The notes under the pieces: model-generated | Database searches by the model: none | Told to the model about the DNA's origin: nothing | What the model saw: only the letters and a program-made list of their open reading frames with translations | Part shown: positions 25,090-32,110 of the stretch, in pieces | Layout: the number at the start of each line of letters is the position of its first letter | How positions within the stretch are numbered: the first letter of the stretch is position 1 | NCBI GenBank assembly: GCA_934203075.1 | Contig: CAKPYT010000033.1 | Span: 1-57,225, forward strand | Length of the DNA stretch: 57,225 nt | From: an uncultured Clostridia bacterium | GTDB lineage: Bacteria > Bacillota > Clostridia > Christensenellales > CAG-314 | Direction: 5' to 3' | Translations under genes and position numbers: made by a program

Positions 25090-27390
25090 TTACGGAATCG
25101 GATAAACCCAGGACAAATTGCTGAACGAAGTGTTTGCGCATGCAAGGAAGGTAAACACCACCGCGTTAAACATGCCTGCACTCCACGCATTGCCCGTACG
25201 CAGGTACATACGACGGGAAATCACCGTGGCAATTGCTACGCACGGAATGATCGGATAGCATGCGATAAACCACAAGTTGTTGGAAGAATCATATGCTACG
25301 CCGTTGTTAATAAAATAACTGTTCTGATGCCACAGCATAATCACAAGAGCAAGCACGTTGAATGCAACGTTGATGGCTGTCGTTGCCCATTCCGGCAGAT
25401 CTTTGACACGGTAATTCTGCGAAAACGCAGCCGTAATCAGATAATACAGGAAGAAGAACGGCAGATATTTCACCATGGATGCGATCTTGATGAAATTGAA
25501 CACACGCAAATCAAACGTCCAGAAGCGGAAGTCAATGCAGAACAAATCCCACAGGACAAATACGATGCCGTAGAATACCGCCAGCAAAATGCCGACAAAC
25601 AAAGGCGTTTTTAATACATTCGCCGCACTGCGGATTTGCAAACCGGCGAACGGATGCTCGTCGTGAGCCGGTGCCGCATCCTTATACAGGAACGTATTGA
25701 TGGCGCGGTTCACCAGCCAGATGACTGCGGTAACGATGATGGCAAAGATAGCACACTTGATTCCCCAAACGGCGATGTCCCCTACGTTATCGTAGATGAA
25801 GCCCTGCCCCGACTGGAAGAAGCCTTTCCAGTTTGCGATGTTATAGATTTTATCGTGTGCGTTCAGGTTCCGCATGCTCCAGGCGCCGTACCAGGCGGTG
25901 AGGATGCCGGAAAGCCAGTAAGAAACATGCTTCCGCGGTTTCCGGAGCAATTCCGGCGCTTCTGCCGCTTCGCCCTTCAACGAACGGAAGAAGGAGGTGG
26001 AAAGCAACAAATCTGCAATCGGCAGGATGATGCCGAAGACTCCGAAGAATCCGAAGGCAGAGAACACTTCCTTGATCCACCACGTTTGTGCAGCGGGATC
26101 GATGAAGCGTGCGCCTTCCGGAGCACCGAATACGTTATAAATAAAGTCTACGATATGCGCCGTAGAAGCGGTGCTGAAGTGCACCATCGGATGCGTTCCC
26201 CGCATTTCGTATACGGCACGCAGCGACTGGCCGTTCTGCCACAGAACCTCTCCCTTTCTCTCCAGGCTGACCAAGCCGGACCCGACAGCGGCGTTTCTCG
26301 TCGGCTGTGCCAACAACTGGCCGTTTACTACGTTATAGATTCCGCCGTTTACCGTAGTCCAATCGTCCAGCGTTGCGGAATCTCTGCCGGTAAAGGCAAG
26401 AGCCTGTTTGGATTGTAAATAGTAGGAAGAGCCCGCACTGGTCGTATAGACGTAGTACTGCGTGCCCGCTCTGTATTCGTCCGTCGGTTCTACTTGTTTG
26501 TAGCCATCCCCGTCTTTTACGTAATACGTAGCAAACGTTGCTGCATTCGCTTTGGAAGCGGTCAGCGGACTGACCTTCAGGTACACGGCCTCTTTGACCG
26601 TGCTGGAATAGAAGAATTCGTCCACAGAGGATTTGACGTTCGCCACACCTCTGACGTTGGAACCGATATTGGACGCCGCATTATTCGATTGCGTAATGGC
26701 AGCGCTGATGATCCCCATGTGATACCCTGCTTTCAGGCTGGCATCGGTGTTGCCGTTGTAGGAAACGGTCGCGCCGGATGCGTCTCTTACAGAATAGTTC
26801 GTATCCACACCGTCAATGCGAAGGGCCGTATTCGTAGAGCTGCCGCCCATCGAGTGCCCGCTGACGGCAATCCTGGTGCCGTCTACATAATCGAGATTGT
26901 ACAAATATTTCGCGGCGTTCACAAAAGTCAGACCGTCAAAGCCACCGAAAGCAGAGGATGCCGTTGCGTTATGTCCGTGCGCACCGTGATCGATCGCCAG
27001 CACAACGTACCCGCGACGCACTAATTCGATGGCATTGCTTTCCTGCATTTCACGGTTGTTGTACAAACCGTGGCTCAAAACCACTGCAGGCGCCGGCGTT
27101 GCTTTCGTTGCATTACGCGGCTTGTAAAGCAAACCGGATGCGACGCTCCCCTTCACCGAATAACTCTTTTCTGTGCCGAGATCGCTTGACGTTAATAAAA
27201 TCGTACCGGAATTCGATACACTGCGCAAATCTTCCACCGTTGCGGAAAAACCTGCAGTCTGCACCAAACCGCCGACGAACACTGCCAACAAAATACAGGC
27301 TACGCATATGCACAGCAAAATCATTGGCCGACGCGAATCTTTGGGCAAGCGAAGCATAAATAGCCATTTACACTTTTTTTGCTCTTCCAT
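25090..27390 (-). CDS. Alpha/beta hydrolase fused to a multi-TM domain
   Basis: 766 aa. TM1 (about 24-46) anchors an extracytoplasmic alpha/beta-hydrolase domain (about 60-430) with VVLSHGLYNNREMQE (oxyanion region), AIDHGAHGHN and the nucleophile elbow GHSMGG. The C-terminal ~330 residues contain seven or so TM helices, the first near the region FSAFGFFGVFGIILPIADLLL. The hydrolase resembles acyl-esterase or peptidase types; no substrate can be named. The ATG at 27390 has a GGAGG SD. It is monocistronic, between its own terminator and a divergent tRNA-Leu. Confidence 0.8.
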   Translation of the reverse strand: MEEQKKCKWLFMLRLPKDSRRPMILLCICVACILLAVFVGGLVQTAGFSATVEDLRSVSNSGTILLTSSDLGTEKSYSVKGSVASGLLYKPRNATKATPAPAVVLSHGLYNNREMQESNAIELVRRGYVVLAIDHGAHGHNATASSAFGGFDGLTFVNAAKYLYNLDYVDGTRIAVSGHSMGGSSTNTALRIDGVDTNYSVRDASGATVSYNGNTDASLKAGYHMGIISAAITQSNNAASNIGSNVRGVANVKSSVDEFFYSSTVKEAVYLKVSPLTASKANAATFATYYVKDGDGYKQVEPTDEYRAGTQYYVYTTSAGSSYYLQSKQALAFTGRDSATLDDWTTVNGGIYNVVNGQLLAQPTRNAAVGSGLVSLERKGEVLWQNGQSLRAVYEMRGTHPMVHFSTASTAHIVDFIYNVFGAPEGARFIDPAAQTWWIKEVFSAFGFFGVFGIILPIADLLLSTSFFRSLKGEAAEAPELLRKPRKHVSYWLSGILTAWYGAWSMRNLNAHDKIYNIANWKGFFQSGQGFIYDNVGDIAVWGIKCAIFAIIVTAVIWLVNRAINTFLYKDAAPAHDEHPFAGLQIRSAANVLKTPLFVGILLAVFYGIVFVLWDLFCIDFRFWTFDLRVFNFIKIASMVKYLPFFFLYYLITAAFSQNYRVKDLPEWATTAINVAFNVLALVIMLWHQNSYFINNGVAYDSSNNLWFIACYPIIPCVAIATVISRRMYLRTGNAWSAGMFNAVVFTFLACANTSFSNLSWVYPIP

Positions 27391-27726
27391 AAATGATTTT
27401 CCTCCTCTAAAATACTGAAGCATTCTGCTTTGAGAAAACGGGAACCCGTTTCCTCTCCCGTATACACTACGACTCCGAATACTCAGTTATGATTTTATTA
27501 AAACATAGAAGACGAAAAAAAGCAATACCGATTTTGTCTTTTGCGTGAAATTATTTCACACTGCGCACATATTTGTTTTATACTTTGCAAAAACCATTTC
27601 CGCGCACCCGTTCCGAAGCAGAGAACCCGCGTTTTTCGCCGCTCGATTTTCCGGGAGGAAATGAATCCTGCACGGGGAATCTTGCAACGAAAAACAAAGC
27701 AATTCCATCGAAAAGAGGTATATTAC
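27391..27726. other. Intergenic region between hydrolase gene and tRNA-Leu
   Basis: About 335 bp. It holds a perfect 15-bp palindrome GTGAAAT-T-ATTTCAC (27545-27559) and a GAAACGGG-type inverted repeat near 27443-27461 in the hydrolase leader. A plausible minus-strand promoter (TTGCTT, 17 nt, TTTAAT) lies near 27495-27525. The short plus ORF from 27661 runs into the tRNA promoter and is not credible. Confidence 0.5.
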
Positions 27727-27755
27727 TTGACGAATTTTTGTTTTTATGCTATAGT
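27727..27755 (+). promoter_or_regulatory. Sigma-A promoter of tRNA-Leu
   Basis: TTGACG (27727-27732), 17-nt spacer, TATAGT (27750-27755), 13 bp before the mature tRNA. Confidence 0.85.
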
Positions 27756-27768
27756 GCGACAGTGATCA

Positions 27769-27855
27769 GCCGAATTGGCGAAATAGGCAGACGCAAGGGA
27801 CATAAAATCCCTCGGAGTAACATCCGTGCCGGTTCAAGTCCGGCATTCGGCACCA
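27769..27855 (+). tRNA. tRNA-Leu (anticodon UAA) with A at position 33
   Basis: Cloverleaf of 87 nt with encoded CCA. Acceptor GCCGAAT/ATTCGGC, D stem GCG/CGC with GG in the loop, long variable arm CGGA/TCCG as in class II tRNAs, T arm GCCGG-TTCAAGT-CCGGC. The anticodon stem AGGGA/TCCCT closes the loop CATAAAA, giving anticodon TAA for leucine. Position 33, nearly always U, is A here. A strong terminator follows. Confidence 0.93.
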
Positions 27856-27863
27856 TAAAGAAA

Positions 27864-27906
27864 CCATAATATTGATACGAAAAATATCGGTATTATGGCT
27901 TTTTTA
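27864..27906 (+). terminator. Terminator of tRNA-Leu
   Basis: 14-bp stem (two G-U pairs) from CCATAATA to TATTATGG with a 7-nt loop, followed by CTTTTTT. Confidence 0.9.
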
Positions 27907-27959
27907 TTGCCCTAATAGGGGTAATTTGCCCTTTTCAGTCAATTTTATAGCATAATAGC

Positions 27960-27998
27960 AGGCTTGCTGGGATAGTTTTTGTCCTTGCAAGCCTTTTT
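27960..27998 (+). terminator. Second terminator-like hairpin after tRNA-Leu
   Basis: AGGCTTGC/GCAAGCCT, 19-nt loop with possible inner pairing, then TTTTT. It insulates what follows from tRNA readthrough. Confidence 0.65.
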
Positions 27999-28021
27999 AA
28001 TTTTTAGCGATTAAATACAAA

Positions 28022-28073
28022 TCGTTCACTTTATACCCCTTTCGTTCAATTTATGGGGTATCGTTCAATTTTT
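28022..28073. repeat. Three TCGTTCA direct repeats at ~20-bp spacing
   Basis: TCGTTCACTTTAT (28022), TCGTTCAATTTAT (28042) and TCGTTCAATTTTT (28061). Interleaved with them is an inverted repeat ATACCCC...GGGGTAT (about 28034-28060). The near-helical spacing suggests one protein binding along one face. Confidence 0.7.
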
Positions 28074-28099
28074 GATTTTTTATGCAAAATCAGTATTTC

Positions 28100-28142
28100 T
28101 CAATCAAAAAGGATTGAAATTCATAATAAAAAGGTGTATTAT
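28100..28142 (+). promoter_or_regulatory. Promoter of the structured RNA, with overlapping inverted repeat
   Basis: -35 TTGAAA (28114-28119), 17-nt spacer, -10 TATTAT (28137-28142); TATAAT at 28140 is an alternative -10. The inverted repeat TCAATC/GATTGA (28100-28105, 28112-28117) overlaps the -35 box and could be an operator. Confidence 0.7.
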
Positions 28143-28148
28143 AATATT

Positions 28149-28352
28149 GCCAAACTAACTTAATAATTGTGACTTGCGGTATTATTTTATCTTTTGGGAT
28201 AACTATACCCTTTTTAGCCACACTTATCTTATGAATTTGATAAAATGCAAATTCCTTCTGGTAAGTGTGGTAATACCCATTTCACATAGAGTTAGTTTGG
28301 CGACTATCGGAGTTTGCGTTTTTGTGCGGTTGCTTCGGTAGCCGCACTTTTT
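28149..28352 (+). ncRNA. Predicted ~205-nt structured RNA of unknown family
   Basis: No ORF, but nested perfect complements predict a long rod: 28149-28160 with 28290-28301 (GCCAAACTAACT/AGTTAGTTTGGC), 28168-28172 with 28282-28286, 28178-28184 with 28271-28277, 28218-28226 with 28262-28270 (CCACACTTA/TAAGTGTGG), and an apical hairpin 28233-28239 with 28248-28254. The 5' side has one 33-nt bulge (28185-28217). The transcript would start near 28149, just after a good promoter, and end at the terminator GTGCGGTTGC-TTCG-GTAGCCGCAC plus T5 (28324-28352). Size and rod shape recall 6S RNA, but no known family was recognised. The downstream type IIG gene has its own start signals. Confidence 0.7.
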
Positions 28353-28370
28353 ATTTGAAAAACGATTGTT

Positions 28371-28422
28371 TTATCTTATATAAGTGCAATTATTTTGGTA
28401 GGTATTGGTAGGTATAAGATAA
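28371..28422. promoter_or_regulatory. Inverted and direct repeats over the type IIG gene's translation start
   Basis: TTATCTTATA (28371-28380) and TATAAGATAA (28413-28422) are perfect complements ending 1 nt before the ATG. Between them TGGTAGGTAT occurs twice in tandem (28396-28405, 28406-28415). A candidate promoter (TTGAAA near 28355, then TATATA near 28377) overlaps the left arm. It may be an operator or a hairpin that hides the start, and no standard SD is present. Confidence 0.65.
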
Positions 28423-28423
28423 G

Positions 28424-30718
28424 ATGATTAAAAAATATTCAGTAGAGCTTGAAGGACAAATTGAGTTTTACGAACAGTACTTAAAAGTTGTTAATCCAGG
28501 TTTGTGTTATGAAGAGGTATTCCGCAATAATACCGACGGTATATTAAACGGAAATTTGCTTGAATTCAAATTAAATATAACAGATCTTAATGCTTGTTTA
28601 TTTCAAGCTATAAAGTATTTGTCTGCAATGAGAATTAAGGGAGAAGTAATACCAGCAAATATATTGCTAGTATCTTTGAACACGGCAACAATTTATGTTT
28701 ATAAATCTGAGGACTATTTACCCGAAATAGAAAAAGTTTACGTTGGTGGTGCATCGAAAAAAAACGTAGGTTTTTTTGCTAAAGATTATTTTTTAAGGCT
28801 TGTATATACAGAAAATCAATCGGATGAGTTTTCTTTAATTCAGTTGCTCAAGGAAAACAACTGTACAAAAATTCATATTGACGAAAATTGTATTGTAGGT
28901 TGGGCTGAAAAATATTATAGAGAAAATCCCCAAGCAAGAAAGTCGGATTTCATTGGTGATACTACTGGTAAGGTAAAAATCATAGGTGAAATTCGCGAAC
29001 CGAATAAATTTAAAGATTATATCTACCCCTACGAAGGGAAAGACAATGTTCGTTTCCAATATCTTATGGATAAGCTGAACGATACCATTCAAAAGAAAAA
29101 TTTGGGAGCTTTTTATACGCCCGAGCCATATGTTGATAAATCTATCGAATTGGTTCGTGAAGCGATTACAAGAGTTCCACAAGGAAACGATTACATAATT
29201 TTAGACCGTTGTGCGGGTACGGGCAATCTTGAAATTAGATTGACCGATGAAGAACTTTCTCATTGTATTGTATCAACTATTGAATACTATGAATATAAAG
29301 TATTATTAGAATTACTCGGTAGCAAGGTTCGCTATATCATTCCACCCACCGAAAAGGAAGATACTTTCAATATGGGACTTGTTCGAGGGGCGGACGCTTT
29401 GTCAGAGGAATACATAAACAATCCCGTTATTAAACAGTACGTTGATAATCCTAAATGCACGATAATTTTGTTTGAAAATCCGCCTTATGCAGAAACTACA
29501 TCATTAGAACACCAAAGGACAAAGCAATCGGTAACATCATCAACTTGGAAAAACACATTCGTTGTCAAAGAAATGAAAAAAGAAGTTAAAGGGGCGGTTT
29601 CAAATGATTTGGGCAACGCTTTTATATGGAGTGCATTTAAGTACTATTTGAGACAACCCACCGACAGCTATGTGGTATATTCTCCCGTCAAATATTGGAA
29701 ATCGCAGCATTTAATTAATAAAAAGTTTATTTCCGGTTTTGCTTTTAACAGACGCCACTTTCATACAAATATAGATGCTTGTATTATGTGTGCCTTGTGG
29801 ACAAATAGTGATTCTAATGCAGACACATTAAAAATTACTGGATATGATATTATTGCTAATAATCAACTAAGTCCTGCAATCGAATTATCCGTTAATCGTG
29901 TGCACGAATTATTTAGCACAAGGTATTATAATAAAGAAAGTTTTGTTGATTCTACCTATGATGGAATTTTAATTGGTCTAAATGGTTTGGAAGCAGATAG
30001 TAGCGTTAAATGTAGAATAAAGCCCTTATACTCCATCAATATGTTAGGGTATTTAGTTGCCGATAGTGTTGGGTTTGATAATCCCGATGCAAAATCAAGT
30101 TTATTGGTTGCGGGGCGTTACAACGGCAATGGTTGTTATTTGAGAAAGGATGATTATTTAGACAAGTTGCCAATGTTTTGTGCAAGCAGATACATAACCT
30201 ATAATAGAGAGTGGACTGAACGTGCAAGAATAATGAAATCAGCAGATGGATCTGATAAATTTTTTAGAGATGTTAATAACGGAAAATTGAGTCAATTTTT
30301 ACTTAAATGTCTCATTTTTACCTGCTTTGAAATGCAAAATCACATGAGAACTTTTGTCGGCTCTGATAATCGTTTTTATAGGAATGAATTGTGTCTTGAT
30401 ATCACTAATGGAGAAACAATAGCAAGCAAAGATTTGAAAAATCTTAAAATAGGCGAAAAAGAAGCCGTGCTTTTTCAAATGTGGGAAGTGTTACTTCGTT
30501 GGGCAAAAACAACAAAAAACTATAACCCCAATTATACCTATGGAGTGTATCAAATATTTGCTGAACTTAACACATTCACACCAGATGAAGGAACGGGAGA
30601 AAGTAAACCTGACTATCCCGAGCTTAATGGTACTTTGAAATCACTAAAGCAAAAGGTCAAAGAATATTACAACTCGGAAATTGTGCCAACATTATTTGAG
30701 TATGAATTTTTGAAATAG
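28424..30718 (+). CDS. Type IIG restriction-modification enzyme (nuclease plus N6-adenine methyltransferase)
   Basis: 764 aa single-chain enzyme. The N-terminal nuclease domain has the PD-(D/E)xK set D38, E47-F-K49 and Q61xxxY65. The methyltransferase follows: motif X GAFYTP (228-233), SAM-binding motif I DRCAGTGNLE (261-270) and catalytic motif IV NPPY (352-355), specific to N6-adenine methylation. Residues ~400-764 should hold the target-recognition domain and helical C-terminus. Type IIG enzymes cut and methylate host DNA with one recognition domain, defending against phage. At 764 aa it is somewhat short for the class. The gene is AT-rich, on the opposite strand to its neighbours, and lies alone in the tRNA-linked island. 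Confidence 0.88.
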   Translation: MIKKYSVELEGQIEFYEQYLKVVNPGLCYEEVFRNNTDGILNGNLLEFKLNITDLNACLFQAIKYLSAMRIKGEVIPANILLVSLNTATIYVYKSEDYLPEIEKVYVGGASKKNVGFFAKDYFLRLVYTENQSDEFSLIQLLKENNCTKIHIDENCIVGWAEKYYRENPQARKSDFIGDTTGKVKIIGEIREPNKFKDYIYPYEGKDNVRFQYLMDKLNDTIQKKNLGAFYTPEPYVDKSIELVREAITRVPQGNDYIILDRCAGTGNLEIRLTDEELSHCIVSTIEYYEYKVLLELLGSKVRYIIPPTEKEDTFNMGLVRGADALSEEYINNPVIKQYVDNPKCTIILFENPPYAETTSLEHQRTKQSVTSSTWKNTFVVKEMKKEVKGAVSNDLGNAFIWSAFKYYLRQPTDSYVVYSPVKYWKSQHLINKKFISGFAFNRRHFHTNIDACIMCALWTNSDSNADTLKITGYDIIANNQLSPAIELSVNRVHELFSTRYYNKESFVDSTYDGILIGLNGLEADSSVKCRIKPLYSINMLGYLVADSVGFDNPDAKSSLLVAGRYNGNGCYLRKDDYLDKLPMFCASRYITYNREWTERARIMKSADGSDKFFRDVNNGKLSQFLLKCLIFTCFEMQNHMRTFVGSDNRFYRNELCLDITNGETIASKDLKNLKIGEKEAVLFQMWEVLLRWAKTTKNYNPNYTYGVYQIFAELNTFTPDEGTGESKPDYPELNGTLKSLKQKVKEYYNSEIVPTLFEYEFLK

Positions 30719-30753
30719 AATCGGGGCTAACCGTTATGGAAAATGCACCTATA

Positions 30754-30800
30754 AATCTAAAATTTGCACCATTTGTAAAATGGTATCAAAATTTTAGATT
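30754..30800. repeat. Long two-step hairpin after the type IIG gene
   Basis: AATCTAAAATT (30754-30764) pairs with AATTTTAGATT (30790-30800). Inside it ACCATTT (30768-30774) pairs with AAATGGT (30778-30784). There is no T-run, so it is more likely a 3'-end stabilising or recognition structure than a simple terminator. It lies at the end of the island. Confidence 0.75.
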
Positions 30801-30831
30801 ATTCACAAGTCGACACATCCGTCGGCACACT

Positions 30832-30861
30832 AAAAGACTTGCCCGTAGGCAAGTCTTTTTT
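30832..30861 (-). terminator. Bidirectional terminator at the island edge
   Basis: AAAAGACTTGCC/GGCAAGTCTTTT, 4-nt loop, A/T runs on both sides. It serves the pnuC remnant on the minus strand and possibly the type IIG gene on the plus strand. Confidence 0.85.
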
Positions 30862-30984
30862 CTGTTCGCTGCTTTTTCCAGTCGGCTGCTTGCGCCATGC
30901 TACCCTGCCCTTACCAGATTGATCTGTTTTTCCCTTGCGACATCCGGCGCTACCGTCAGGTGCCGCTTTCCATCCGACAAAGAT

Positions 30985-31702
30985 AAGAAACGAATCAGTG
31001 TGTTCGGCATTTGCCGCCTGCCTTTGGGCCATTTTCTGCCAGCTGATAAAGCCGTAGACATCATTTACGAGGAACATGACGAAACAAACGACTACCGAAA
31101 GATAAGACAGATCCTCCAGCGTTGCCAGAAGCCACAAAACAATCAGCACGATGTCATTTGCTGCGTAGTCGATTGTATAAAAAGAGCTCCTGCGGAAGGT
31201 CAGATACACGGAAAGAAAACTCGTTGTTACCGATATGGTACTCGGAACAATGTTTTTTGTATCAAACGCCTTTAAAACAAAGTAAAAAATCACCGTGACG
31301 GCCAGGGCCGCAACCCACATAAATATGGGCTCGTACTTTTTTTAACGATTCACCTTGACTTCCGATCGATTTCCCCGGTCAGGGTTTTTCAGCCAGGAAA
31401 CGAGAGCAAAAACCGCCATGGACATCGTCATACAAACGTACGTCAGCATTTCTCCGTAATAGGCAAAAACAAACGAAATGTACCCGTAAAAGCAGGCTGA
31501 AAACAATCATCAGAACCTGCCCTATCGAATTGCCTTTTGCATTGAAAATAAGCGACGTTACGCCGATCAGCGACGCGGCGAGTGTGAAATAGTTCGTTCG
31601 GTCGAAGACACAGAAGGATGCAACGATGCAAGCTACCGATAAACTCCACAACAGAATTTCCCCTGCCGAGAAATACTTTGCGATTGATTTCAACGATTTC
31701 AT
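30985..31702 (-). pseudogene. pnuC: Disrupted nicotinamide riboside/mononucleotide transporter PnuC
   Basis: The two reading frames together give a recognisable seven-TM PnuC. The N-terminal part (31702 to ~31490) reads through SIGQVLMIVFSLL. The reading frame then shifts at a four-T tract (31488-31491), after which YGYISFVFAYYGEMLTYVCMT continues in the next frame. A TAA at 31342-31344 interrupts this frame before MWVAALAVTVIFY and the conserved end NDVYGFISWQKMAQRQ. Beyond ~30985 the reading continues as atypical sequence to 30799. One frameshift plus one nonsense codon argue for a real pseudogene. PnuC takes up vitamin B3 forms. The upstream SD and leader are intact. Confidence 0.8.
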
Positions 31703-31713
31703 AGAAGACCTCC

Positions 31714-31812
31714 AAAAAAATAAGCACCCATATACTTATCTTCAAAGACCTAACGATACGTATATGAATGCTTCACATGCCTGCGCCCGGTGGCGCGTAT
31801 GGATGTTTTATT
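31714..31812 (-). ncRNA. pnuC leader with alternative hairpins (riboswitch-like)
   Basis: About 100-nt 5'-UTR. Stem 1: ACAT-(GCGCC-ACCG-GGCGC)-ATGT, 31775-31806. Stem 2: CATATAC/GTATATG (31760-31766 with 31729-31735) with inner TATC/GATA. A terminator-like ATAAG/CTTAT hairpin (31720-31739) followed by seven T overlaps stem 2, so the two are exclusive. GGAGG of pnuC follows immediately. This is the design of a transcription-attenuating riboswitch. The ligand class was not recognised; NAD+, nicotinamide or thiamine would fit a PnuC gene. Confidence 0.6.
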
Positions 31813-31818
31813 GCGGAT

Positions 31819-31860
31819 GTTCTAGCACAAATGCGGAAGAAAGTCAAAAGATTTTGTGCT
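31819..31860 (-). promoter_or_regulatory. pnuC promoter flanked by an inverted repeat
   Basis: TTGACT (31842-31847), 17-nt spacer, TAGAAC (31819-31824). AGCACAAA (31824-31831) and TTTGTGCT (31853-31860) form a perfect 8-bp inverted repeat around the -35, a candidate repressor site. Confidence 0.65.
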
Positions 31861-32110
31861 GATGCATTCGTTTTTTGATTTTTGATTTTTCTAAAGTATT
31901 ACGCTTGTAGCGAAAGTCGGAAGACTCCGACTTCGATACATTTTTTCAAAGGACAGCGAAAATCGGAAAACGGAACGGAAAGATATCTCGAGCCTTCACA
32001 CAAAGAAGAACGCATACCGATTGCAAAAACAAAGCGAGCGGAAAAGCAGCCGGCACAACAGGCAGAAAACGGCTTACAGGAGGAAAGAAAACCGTTTTCT
32101 GCGTTCCGTT
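31861..32110. other. Spacer between pnuC and the lipoprotein gene
   Basis: About 250 bp without a credible ORF. Its only clear element is an 11-bp perfect inverted repeat GCAGAAAACGG/CCGTTTTCTGC (32062-32072, 32092-32102) just past the lipoprotein gene stop; it probably ends that transcript although its T-run is poor. Confidence 0.55.

Larger units (their letters stand above)
27856..30821. mobile_element. AT-rich island inserted at the 3' end of tRNA-Leu
   Basis: From the tRNA 3' end to about 30821 the base composition becomes clearly AT-rich, codon use in the one large gene shifts to A/T-ending codons, and the coding strand reverses. The tRNA end TCGGCAC (27848 region) recurs as TCGGCAC at 30822-30828, where normal composition returns. 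Contents: repeats, a structured-RNA unit and one restriction-modification gene. No integrase is present, so it is either a remnant or was mobilised in trans. The boundaries are an inference from composition and the short repeat. Confidence 0.55.

Noticed and set aside
27661..27765. Small plus-strand ORF with an AGGAGG-like site before tRNA-Leu
   Set aside because: It runs through the tRNA promoter, encodes a basic random-looking peptide and has no promoter of its own.
28149..28352. Retron-type msr-msd RNA
   Set aside because: The end-to-end pairing recalls a retron, but no reverse transcriptase is encoded anywhere in the island.
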